Part shown: piece after piece, positions 47,475 to 57,330 of the stretch
Layout: each line of letters starts with the position of its first letter
How positions within the stretch are numbered: position 1 is the first letter of the stretch
Assembly: GCF_900496995.4 (NCBI RefSeq)
Contig: NC_044009.1
Location: 9,270,001 to 9,334,000 of the forward strand
DNA length: 64,000 nt
DNA from: Aquila chrysaetos chrysaetos
Taxonomy: Eukaryota > Chordata > Aves > Accipitriformes > Accipitridae
Direction: 5' to 3'
Position numbers and translations under genes: made by a program
Notes under the pieces: model-generated
Told to the model about the DNA's origin: nothing
Database searches by the model: none
What the model saw: only the letters and a program-made list of their open reading frames with translations

Positions 47475-49735
47475 TAGTGTGTTTTTTTCCTCCGTGACTT
47501 GCCTTTCTGCAGGTGGAGCCCACATGTGGTCTGATGGATGTGGTGTGCACATGTGCATATGCTTGTGTGCATGACATCTGGACATCTGCATGGCATCAGA
47601 ATGTCCCTGAACCCTCACTGCCTGGGCCGTGCTTAGCATCAGTGAGCATCACACACCATTCACAACCCTGGCTTTGCTCGGTGGGGTAGGAACCCCAGCT
47701 GCACTTACTGCAGGAAGGGGACGGTTCCTGTGCCCATACACACAGCTCCCACAAAGTGGAGGGACTAAGACTCCTCCAAGCAGGGGCCCTGATACTCCCC
47801 TTTGCCTCCAAGAGGATGAAATTCAGTTGCAGAGGGCCACAGACCACACAGCAAACCTCATAGCCATGCCTCTGGTGGCTGGGACATTCACAGGGTCCCA
47901 GGCTCACCAGGCACAGGGCAGGGGAAGCACCGGCTTCCCTGAGCCAGACCAAAGGAGCTTGTGGCTGTGGAGGCTACAGAGCCCACCAAAACCCAATGGA
48001 GATTCCTCCCAGTGGCACACATTGTACAGTGGAAAAGGAGGTCATCTCCCCTAAACGTCCTGGGCTTCACCTCCACAAGGCATTAGCAGAAAGCAGGACT
48101 GGAAATGCTTTTACTGCAGGGTGAAATCACTTCCCATCCACAACATTTGGGAGACCTTGGGGGACAGATACAAGGTGATGGATGCTGAGACCCTGTAGCA
48201 TCCTCTGAGCCTTGCCAGTACCTCCCAGCAGAGCTGGGTATGTATGGAGAAGCCTGAGGGATGTGTGTGCACATTTCCGCAGTCCTGAGGGTTTACCCCA
48301 AACTTGTCTGGAGCTCATGGAGCGGTCCCTGCAGTAAGCACATCTGAGCAGGACCCAGGGCCCCTGCAGGGCAGAGTGGACATCACCCTGCTCCCTGGGG
48401 CCAGAGCTGTATGCCCGAGGGGCCCCTGCGTGCTATCTGGGGACAGCATGTTCTGCTGACCTGACCAAAAGCATTCGTGGTGGTTATGAAAGTGCCACTG
48501 AAGAAAGGGTAGGAGCTAAAGATAAAAAAGGGATGTGGCCCAGATCCTTTCACAATAACCCTTGCAGCAAACTTCTGTTTCTCCTTGCAGTCATTTCCAA
48601 TTGGGACGCTGGTGTGTCCTGCTCCATCTCCCCATCTGTGCAACAAGAAGCTCAAGGTAAGAGCAAGATGTCAGCAAGGGAGGTAGAAGCACATGGGGAA
48701 CCCAGCAGCACCAGGGTGACAGTCACCCCCTGCATCACTGGCACTTCACTGTGGCTTGGGGCAGAAGAGAAAGGGAGCTGCTGGGCTGGGGGTGGTGGAG
48801 ATCCCTGATGGGGCCCCGATCCCTCCTGCTCCACCTGGGGAAGGGGGAGATGGAAAGGGAAGATGGCAAAGGTCCAGAGGGGTGATCAGGGACTGAGCAT
48901 CAGTCTGAAAGGTGCCTTCAGGGTGCTTTCCTGCCCTGAGATGCTCTTGTCTGCCTGGACCTGGGGCTGGGAGCCTGTGGATCAGTCCTTGTACATTCTG
49001 CATCTGAATCAGAGTTTCTGTGGCTGGAGGATCCAACTCACTGACCACTTTTCTTGCTGATACTAGAGTTTCAGTGCTGGGAAAGTCCACCTGAGGCCAG
49101 AGAGTGTGGCTGGGGTGATGTGATGTCCAGATACAGCCCCCAAATACCCAGTGCTTACCACATGTTCACCTGTACCAGGAGCTGGGGGAAGGAGCTGAGC
49201 TGTGGGATGCAGGGAAGACAGAAGGAAGATGGGACCCTGGGACTGGAAACCCAGATGACTGTGCCAGTAAGACTGGTCAGACACAGAAATGCTCCCGGGA
49301 TGAAGCAGGTGTGTGGCAGGATGCAACGGGAACCTGCAGGGATTAGGAGGGCAGGTTTGGGGATTTCATTGCCATCTGCAAGGACTACAGCTGTTCCTCA
49401 GATATGGTGGTGGAAAGCAAGAACTATCCCCTCGCAGATAACTGTTCTGGCCTGGGGAAGGATTTTACCCTGCAGGTGTGGTCCTAAGATGGGATGGAGA
49501 ATTTATCCTCTGAGAGGGTCTCAGGAGGGTCTCAGAGCAGTAGGGAACTGCAGCACATGCCCATGGCAGCAGCATGGCCAGGCTGGACATCAGACCTCTG
49601 GGGCAAGCTAACCTGTCCTCAGATATTCATGTGGCTGAAGCTCTGGGCACTTGTAAACTGGTAATTTAAGAGTGAGAAGAGACTGACAAGCCCTCCTATG
49701 ACCCAAGGGGCTGGTCCCTCCAAGGCCATCAGGAG
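47475..49735. other. C1QC-C1QB intergenic spacer, possible distal 5' exon
   Basis: No protein gene recognised. A possible distal C1QB 5' UTR exon ends at 48656, with 'caacaagaagctcaag' before donor GTAAGAG. It is preceded at about 48575-48590 by AACTTCTGTTTCTCC, whose reverse complement GGAGAAACAGAAGTT is close to an IRF-type element. Whether C1QB uses this exon or the nearer one at 49855 cannot be decided here. Confidence 0.35.
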
Positions 49736-49754
49736 AGCGGATTTGGCTCTGCAG

Positions 49755-49886
49755 CAGGATGTTTTTCCTCCCTGATGGTATTACCCAGATGCACTTTTAG
49801 TCATCGTCCTCCAGAGCAGCACAGAGTGCCTTCCACATCCCTCCCACTGCCTAAGGTAAGCCCCTCGACATCCTTCTGTGCTCCAG
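49755..49886 (+). promoter_or_regulatory. C1QB: C1QB proximal region with 31-base pseudo-intron
   Basis: GATGTTTTTCCTCCCTG near 49758 contains, on the minus strand, GAGGAAAAA, a PU.1-like core. 'cctccagagcagcacagag' then recalls the presumed first exons of C1QA and C1QC. A consensus donor, ctaag/GTAAGC, follows at 49856, only 31 bases before the acceptor ending at 49886 (ctccag). Thirty-one bases is too short for normal vertebrate splicing, so one signal is probably vestigial or paired with a more distant partner. No promoter start site can be fixed. Confidence 0.42.
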
Positions 49887-49889
49887 CAG

Positions 49890-50978
49890 ATGCAGACTGT
49901 GTGGGCGATGCTGATCTGCCTGGCTGGAGGGCAGCTTGCAACTGCCACACTCTGCAAGACCTATGGCACCATCCCAGGTATCCCAGGGTCACCAGGACAG
50001 CCTGGCAGCAACGGCAGAGATGGGGAGAATGGCCTAAAGGGTGAGCGAGGTAAGGAGGAGGCTGCAGGTGGGGAAAATGTCATCTTGTGAATACCGAGAG
50101 CAGGAAAAGACACTGCCAGGCACATGGTCCAGGGAAAGCAATCCATTTTCCAACAGCCCCTTTGGGATGTTATCAGGTGGGGGTGTTGCTTGGGGACAGA
50201 AGGGGCTGGACAGTCCGGAGCACCCCAAGGAACCTGGGGAGGGAGGGTGCATGAGAGCAACGGGTGTCACACCTGCCAGGTGGGCAGGGGTCTCCGTTGA
50301 CCTGCACCCCAGCACAGATACCGGTGGTTTCCTTCCCAGTGCCCCATCTGCAGACCTGTGGGGCTCGGCTGCAACCACAATGACTCTTCCTCCTCCTTTC
50401 TAGGTCCCCCTGGCCAGGTGGAGGACGAAGAAGACATGGGGGAGAAGGGAGACCCAGGACTGCCGGGGCACCCTGGGAAGATTGGTCCCAGGGGCCCCCC
50501 AGGTCCAAAGGGATTACCAGGTCTCATGGGGTTGCCTGGCCCTCAGGGGGACTCTGGTGACTACAAGGCCACTCTCAAGTCTGCCTTCTCTGCTGCCAGG
50601 ACCATCAGCTCCTACCCACGCCGAGAGCAGCCCATCCGCTTCGACCGCATCATCACCAATGAGAAGGGCCACTACGAGAATCGGTATGGCCGCTTCACCT
50701 GCGAGATCCCGGGCATCTACTACTTCACCTACCACGTCACCTCCAGGGCCAACCTGTGCCTCAGCCTGAAAAAGGGCCGGGGTGGCAGCAGGGGTGAGAA
50801 AGTGGTGACTTTCTGTGACTATGTGCACAGCAGCTACCAGGTCACCACGGGTGGTGTGGTCCTCAAGATGGCGGCAAGCGAGTCTGTCTGGCTGGAGCCA
50901 ACAGAGAAGAACTCCCTGGTGGGGATCGAAGGGTCCGACAGCATCTTCTCTGGCTTCCTCATCTTCCCCGAGGCTTAG
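49890..50978 (+). CDS. C1QB: complement C1q subunit B (two coding exons)
   Basis: B chain of C1q, disulfide-linked to A. Coding exons are 49890-50049 and 50404-50978, with a 354-base phase-1 intron (donor GTAAGG, acceptor tttctag). The product is 244 residues (human 253; the difference is mostly the signal peptide). The short signal peptide ends near LATA before Thr-Leu-Cys22. The stem runs [10 protein letters not shown]... to GDSGDYKAT, then the gC1q domain to [10 protein letters not shown]. Aligned to human mature numbering without gaps as far as Arg129, IgG-contact residues Arg114 (PIRFD) and Arg129 (YENRYG) are kept; Arg163 is kept beside a two-residue insertion. Calcium residues Asp172, Tyr173 and Gln179 (CDYVHSSYQ) are present. 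LysB61 is kept. Odd: stem glycines 42 and 45 are both Glu, giving QVEDEEDM between Gly39 and Gly48. Position 175 is His instead of Tyr. Confidence 0.97.
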
Positions 50979-51107
50979 CCCGCTGAAGGTGTCTCTCTGC
51001 AGCCCTTCTCCTGCTGCCGGCTGGCCCCTGCAGGGCTGAGGACTCCCGTGGAAATTACTCTTTGCTCCAGATTTGGTGCCCTAAGCATGTTACTGCCAGT
51101 CTTGCAC

Positions 51108-51113
51108 ATTAAA
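51108..51113 (+). terminator. C1QB: C1QB polyadenylation signal (ATTAAA variant)
   Basis: ATTAAA, the commonest variant signal, about 130 bases after the stop. It is followed by 'cttgtgttgctgattcc', a GU-rich downstream element. No AATAAA is nearer, so C1QB probably has a short 3' UTR. Confidence 0.65.
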
Positions 51114-51134
51114 TGACAGCTCCTTGTGTTGCTG

Positions 51135-52002
51135 ATTCCTTCCTGCCTAGGGTTTGTCTCCTTTCCCCCAAATAATGCTCAGATACTCAGAGCATTGCCT
51201 CCTGCACCCCTGGTGCAGCCTAGGCTCATTAACATCTCATTACTGCTGAGCAGAGCCAGACAATTAATGCAGTTCTTGCTGCAGACCACGCTGAGTATTG
51301 CCTTCCAGAGGCATGAAGACAAAGTCCTAGCCCAGTGTTAGGAAAACAGGGAGAGGAAGCCTGGTCTCTAGCAGGGGGCAGGGACACATGACATAGTAGG
51401 AAAATTGGGGCCACTGGGTACTGGGGGTAGATGGGGAGATGCTGGAGATGGTGCTGTACTGGAGAGTCCTGAGGCTGGTAGGATCCAGGGACACCAACCT
51501 CCTTTAGACTTTTTTGGGGGGTGGGGGTGACAATAATATCCACAGAAGTTTGTCAAAACTTGTGACAAGATGACCCAGGTGTATATGGGGAAGCCAGAGC
51601 TTGATGCTGTGATGGGAGAGGTGTGGGGCACATGGCTATCCCCTGGTGCAGGTGGACAGGGCCCAGAGCAGCCCCATAACCCCAGTGAGGACCAATGCAT
51701 GCAAGTCCTATAGCACAGCCTAGCACTCCCAGAGATGTCTTTATTGATAGTAGAGTTGATGGACTCAAGGACCCCCAGATGAATAAGGACCGCAAGGTCT
51801 TTATGACCCCAAGGATGTCCCTGTCCCTGGGGCAGGTGACAATCCAGCATTGTACCTGGGTGGGCAGGTTGCCTGCAGCCCCCAGCCCAGCCGTGGCAGC
51901 TGTGGGGTGTGAAGCCCATGGACATAGAAAAGGAGAATTTTTGGGGGGGGTCTGGGATTTGAAAGGGACTGGATGAAGGGGATGATGATAAAGGGTCTTG
52001 GC
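51135..52002. other. intergenic, no gene recognised
   Basis: No recognisable exon. A 216-codon minus-strand frame at 51553-52203 has no family resemblance and overlaps other frames. Confidence 0.45.
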
Positions 52003-52030
52003 GGGGGGGGGGTGGTGGGGGGTGGTGGTT
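52003..52030 (+). repeat. G-rich run with G-quadruplex potential
   Basis: A run of ten G, then TGGTGGGGGGTGGTGG, gives at least four G-tracts in under 30 bases, enough to predict a quadruplex on the + strand. A related G7 run lies near 51943. Length errors are likely in such tracts. Confidence 0.8.
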
Positions 52031-52694
52031 ATGGACTGGCTTTTATGGAGCATTGCCACTGAGCTCTCGGGGTCTGCTTGTGGGCCCCACAGCTCCGGGC
52101 TGCCCAGCTCTCCCTGCCCCAGCGCAGGACAAGTGACTGGCACTGGTGCGGCCAGCTTGAAGGCTCCAGCTTCTGGACAGGATGATTTGCCGGCAGGTGG
52201 CACTGGAGACTGGCTCAGCCCTCACCTCGCCACTGGGGGCATCCCTGTCCCGCAGGCTGGGAGGAGGGCAAAGCTTGCAGGGACCGGGCAGAAGTGGGAG
52301 GCCTTGCCCCTAAGGTCTGGGAGGAGGCACCGGGCAGGATCAGTGCCGCCTCTTGCGGCCCTGGGTTAATGCCTTGTCCTCGCCACTTCGTCCTTCCCCC
52401 AGCAAAATCTGCTGCATCTGTCCCCAGGGGTGCACCTACCCTGTGTCCCCAGACGTCTCCCTCCTATCAGAAAGTCAGGGCAGAGATGTTCGGTGTTGCA
52501 TCCCAAAGCCCTCCTTGTGCAGCAGCATTGGGCCGCTTTTAAAATGCAGCTGCAATGCTCATGCCATTTTGCAGCTGGAGATGCAGCATCCCAAATAAAA
52601 TCAGGTCAGCAGAGCAGGTGGAGGAAAAGAGTAGGTATTTGACTCCCAAAACAGAGGCTGGGCAGCATACACCAGCTAAGCCTCCTGAGCCCTC
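52031..52694. other. intergenic, no gene recognised
   Basis: No recognisable exon or repeat before the CR1 fragment. Confidence 0.4.
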
Positions 52695-52945
52695 AGCAGG
52701 TCTGCAGGAGACACCAAACCAAGGAGCAGTCGATACGCTGGAGGACAGGGCTGCCATTCAAAGAGCCTTGACAGGCTGGAGAAATGAGCTGACAGGAACC
52801 TACTGACATTTAACGGAGACAAATGCAAAGCCCTTCCTCTGGCATGGGATAACCCCACGCAATAGGACAGGTGGGGGGCAGGAGGAAGCTTTGCAGGAAG
52901 GGATCTGGGATGCTGCTGGACAGCAAGTTGAAGCTTTCTGCCTTT
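52695..52945 (+). repeat. CR1 LINE internal fragment (end of ORF2)
   Basis: Text from 'ggtctgcaggagacacc' through 'gagcagtcgatacgctggag', 'gacagggctgccattcaaag', 'gacaaatgcaaagcccttcc' and 'gataaccccacgcaat' to 'gacagcaagttgaa' follows the CR1 ORF2 end. The usual downstream parts (host-gene-like 'cctggagaagag' segment and octamer tail) do not follow, so the copy is cut at both ends. Confidence 0.82.
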
Positions 52946-54035
52946 CTGAGTAATTGATATAATAATTTTGGACTTTTGAAAAGGTCTTTGTCAGGACTCC
53001 TCTGGAGTGGAGCTGGTTTTTTTTTTAAAACTAATGTCTGACCTAACACCAGCACAAGTCAAAGGGTTTCTAGGGTCTTGGCTGTACCTGGAGAGAGTCA
53101 GAGGGCTGTGCAGGTACCAGCTGTCTCTAAAGTGCAGGCAGAAAACAGAAGTGCACAGGGCATTGCTTCCTCTGGTGGGTCTCAGCCAGCACCTTGCAAT
53201 GCTACCTCAGGCATTAGCTCCCTGGGACCGCAGCTCTCCACTCCCCTGAAGCTGCTGCAGCATGGGCCATAGAGCAGCACGCCCCTCAGGTGTCCAAAAA
53301 GGATGAGAAAAGGGGTTCTGAGGGCCATGAGCTGCTGGGGCGGGTGGTGGGCCATGCAATAACACCATTCACTTCTCCCAGGTCTGCTCAGTGAGGGTGA
53401 TGGGTTTCTGACCCTGCAGGAAGCCTGAAAGCCCCAGACCTCCAAAGAGAGAGGCACTACCCCAGGGCAGCTGGAGAGGACCCCCTCCTCTCAAGTTATT
53501 ACAGTGCTCACTGAGGCCAGAGCCAAACTGCAGATGCTCCCTCCCACGGGACCATCCACAGCAGAAGCCTGGATTGCTGCCCTGTGGCAGCAATCCCTCT
53601 GCAAGATCCTCAGTGGTGCACAGGGCGACGGCAAGAAAAATTAAAACCAATCTGGGTAGCTAGGTGCTGTGCTGCCAGTCACAGGTTGCCTGTTTGATGT
53701 TACCCAGGAAAGGCAGGACTGCTACAGCCCTGCTCTCAAACCTCCCCTGCCCTGCACAGTGGTACATAATTAATTATTCCATGCGAAATAAAGCAACCTT
53801 GGAACAACACAGCAAGTAACAGGACAGTTGGAGAGAAACCTGTTGGAGGGTCAGGTACAGCCTGGTGGTGAGGACTCCAGACAACCATGTTCATTGTCTC
53901 ACAGGGAAAGGACCAATTTGCACCTTTAATTCTTTATGTCTTTGCCCAACAGTGCCTGTCACCCACCAAATGTTAACCTGGCCAGGTCTGCAACCACTGA
54001 ATAAGTTTGCAGGTTTTGTTCTCACCTGGGACCTG
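52946..54035. other. intergenic, no gene recognised
   Basis: No recognisable exon or RNA gene. Short A/T runs occur near 53020 and 53770. Confidence 0.4.
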
Positions 54036-54039
54036 ACAG

Positions 54040-54560
54040 AGTTGTCCCCGTGTTCTGTGCATGGTTGCTCTGCCCTGCATGTGCTCTCTTACACCAGTCT
54101 GTGCATGCTTACAGTGTGTACCCGTGCACACTCACCCCGCTCTGTACACATTCACTGTATACTCTGCACTGCATACTCTGATCTGTGGACATTCACTCTG
54201 CATCCTTGCTGCTCTGTGCGCGTTTACGCTGCATACCCTGCTCTGTGCGCACTTATGCTGTGCACACGTGCCCACTCTGCTCTGTGCACAAACTCGCTGC
54301 TCCGTGCAGAAACTTGCTGCTCTGTGCAGATGTGCTCACTCACCCTGCTCAGTGCACATACTTGCTGCTTTGTGCGTGCTCACACAGGCACCCTCACTCC
54401 TCTGTGCACATACATGCACATTCACCCTGCTCTATGCAGGTACTTGCTCCTCTATCCACGCCTACCCTGTGCGCACATGCACACTCACCCCACTCCCTGC
54501 ACATACTTGCCCTGTGCACACTCACTCTGCTCTGTGCATGCTCTCTGCAGATCACGCATG
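54040..54560 (+). repeat. degenerate minisatellite built on CTCTGTGCACA
   Basis: Variations of CTGCTCTGTGCACA and CACTCACCCTG recur about every 20-45 bases for some 500 bases, with heavy substitution between units. The unit lacks stop words in any forward frame, so all three + frames stay open (up to 244 codons, rich in Cys, Leu, His and Ala). I do not consider these genes. The tract has more CpG than its flanks (gtgcgcgtttacgc). Confidence 0.75.
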
Positions 54561-57035
54561 TTCTGCTCCTTTTCTCTCCCTTTTTGCTTTTTATTTTAAT
54601 AGCACCACAAGCGAAAGTGGAGCAGCAGTACCTCCTCATGGTCAAGCCAGAGCTAAGCCGTGGAGCTTCACCAGGTGGTGCTGTGTCCCTAGCCTGTGGA
54701 GTCAGGCCTTCACCAAGGTCTGCGATGTGCCTACCCAGAGGCCACCAGATGCTCAGAAGATGCACAGGTAAAAGTTGAGGCGGGTGGTGTTTCGAGGTGA
54801 CTTCAGAGCAGGAGTTTTAGGGTTGTAAGTGTTTTGCCAAGGTGCAGCTAAGCAGCCATGGGGTGCTTTGGTCTCTCATTGGTGGAGGTCGTACAGACTT
54901 CGTGAGCTGAGCAGGACAGAGAGGTAACCAGGAGCACAGCCGTGTCACCCAGTCACCCTGCTCCATCACGTACCCGATGAAGGTGTCCAGTGACACCAAA
55001 AAGCAGCAAGTGGGAAGGTCACTTTCTGGGGACTTCCTGCAACCAGGCACTTCTTTGGTCCAGAGCTCAATTGGAGCAAATCCGCTGATGTACAAAGGTA
55101 CTGGTGGAGAGCTGCCAGGATTTTAAAATAAAATCTTCTTATTTCAAGGCATATAGCAACAGGGATCAGCAAGAATAGTACATGGAGGTTCCCCTGCATC
55201 ATCTAGCTGGGGTTTGGGGGGTTTTCTCTGTGCTGAAGCTCCAGCCCAGGCATAAGCAGGACTCTGGCAGGATCTGATGTGGTGGAGCATGCTAGATGCC
55301 TGTCAATAATCATGGAAAATGAAGCTGAACTGGAGAGATCAAAGCACAGTCATGCTGTTTGTCAGTGAGATTGAGCCAGGGATGTCAGTCCTGCAGTCTG
55401 GTCTAACACCACTAGCAAACACCATAGCACTTGCAAAGGTGTTGATCTGTTTGTGCTGAGCCCAGTCAGCTCCCAGTACCTGCTACCCAAGGAAAAGCCC
55501 TTCCTAAACCACCCTTTGTTGGCCTCAGTCTTTGCTGGCACCATCATAGAGCCACAGCCGTGCTGTCCGGCAGGGTCTTCTCAAGGCTACGTCGTGCAGC
55601 CTCCCATGCAAGCCCTGCCTAAAATCCGTTCTCCCACATAGCTCATGACGTTGCTCCTAGACGCAGGGTTGCTTTTCCCTTGCCAGCAGCTCCCTCCTGA
55701 ACAGCCTATGAGTGTTTCCTTCCCTTGAGCCTCCCAGCACCAAGGCACAGTCGCTGCTGCCAAGCTGGCGGCTGCTTTCCCCTTTCTCCTCTGCCCTTGG
55801 GCAGGGCTGTGTAGTGAGACTTTGCATTTTTTTCAGTGTTCTTTCTTCCCTCCCTTTCCCCAAACTGTAATATCAAGCAGGAGGCATATGGCGAACCCCG
55901 CACGGGTTCAGTGCTGTGCCACGATGCTGGTATGCTCTGGGCAGAGGCGTTACTGGGGCAGCGCACCAGACTGTGCTTGCTGTGAGGATTGCAGACACTG
56001 ATGGGACACAGCAGGACCAACTCGGATTCGGTGGAGACTGAGGCCACACACAGTTGCTCCGCTGTCGGCAGGGCAGGAGCTCCCCGCATGGATCCCCTGG
56101 GTGCACTGGCTCCACTGGAGGATGGGACTGCTTGCAGCCTCAGTGGGACTCAGGTGGAGTTTGACAGAGCAGGAACCAGGCTGAGACAGGGAAGGGAGTT
56201 CAGACAACACCTCCTATCCCAAATCTAACCTCAGGGCTTCTGATAAGTTTGTTTTCCCCATCCTCAGTCAGGCTTGGATTTGTATTTGAATGGGAAGGAG
56301 CAATTGCTTCTTTTGCCTGGAGCAACACAGGCTGGCTTGTCTCCCACTTTGAGCCGCACAGGGAATTCCTGCTTTTCCTGGCCCCTCTGCAAAGACTGGG
56401 AGCTGCGGAGGTTCTGCTCTGGGCTGGCCACCAAGGGGTTAAGTCCCAGCCCTTTTTTTTCTGCTCTGCCTCCTTATGAGGAACAGCCTTTGCGGGGCTG
56501 CAGAAAGGCTCTTTCTTTCCTCAGCAGATCTCTGGGAATGAAAAGTCTGTGTTCCAGATATTAAATTACTCATAAAATAGTTGGCCTGTCCCCGAGGCGG
56601 CTCTGCAACCCCCCCAGCCCCCGCCGCCTGCTCTGACGGGCTGCTGATGTGCATCTGCATGTCACCTCCTGCTACAAGGTCAATCTCTCCAATTTAAAGC
56701 AGCAACGTTGGAAAGCAAACCAGATTTCAGCCGGAATTAGCTTCAAATGGAGCATTCAGGGCACTCGTGCTGGGAAGGGAGCACAGGAGGGGAAGGACCA
56801 GCAGGGCCGGGTTGTGGGGTGGTGCGATCCTGCTGCTGCAGCACCCCGTGGCCCAGCACCCCACTGAACCCCGGGGCTGGACCGAGGAGGCAGGGATGCT
56901 GCCAGGGGAGAGGATGCTCGGGCATCCCTAACCCTGTGGTGTGGGGTGGGATGGGAAAAGCTCAATCTCTCCCCCCTTTGCAGCTTTTGCAGCCCCGGCC
57001 CACAGCCATTGGTGGCGAAGAGCCACTTCGCCCCC
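54561..57035. other. intergenic, no gene recognised
   Basis: No recognisable exon, RNA gene or repeat. In the human order this would lie upstream of EPHB2, but no EPHB2 exon (ephrin-binding domain or signal peptide) is seen. Confidence 0.45.
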
Positions 57036-57039
57036 ATGA

Positions 57040-57330
57040 GAGGCCACTTAGACCAGTGTGGCCATCGGTGACCTGCAATCCGGCACGGGTGCGAGGCGGG
57101 GCGGCAGGGCCGAGGTTTCCATGGGGATGCTCAGGGATGGGAAGCCTGGCCGGTGTTCAGCTCCAGGCACAGCTCGCCTCGACGCTGAGCTCGGCTCTTT
57201 CCACTCCGCTTCCTGCTGCCTCCCGCCCTGCTGCTGCCCAGCGCCTGCCGGCAGCCGAGCACCATCTCCCCTGGCCTCTGCCCTTGAGTGGAGCTGCAGC
57301 AGAAAGGGATGAAGGAGAGCCTAGTGGGAC
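57040..57330. promoter_or_regulatory. CpG-rich patch, possible CpG island
   Basis: By eye roughly 17 CpG dinucleotides fall in about 290 bases (for example gggtgcgaggcggggcggc, ctcgcctcgacgctgagctc, gcgcctgccggcagccgag), well above the neighbourhood. It could be a promoter or an enhancer-type CpG island in the C1QB-EPHB2 interval. A 215-codon frame crosses it but resembles nothing known. Confidence 0.38.

Noticed and set aside
46888-47577. 229-codon minus-strand open frame antisense to the C1QC 3' end
   Set aside because: A shadow of the GC-rich coding and 3' UTR sequence; no independent evidence.
50412-50441. Alternative C1QB exon 2 acceptor at 'ggccag' to avoid the glycine losses
   Set aside because: It would shift the frame relative to the conserved GEKGDPG and gC1q sequence; the upstream tttctag acceptor keeps frame.
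54061-54771. Cys-rich frames over the 54 kb repeat (possible secreted Cys-rich protein)
   Set aside because: All three forward frames are open because the repeat unit lacks stops; no signal peptide plus conserved spacing.
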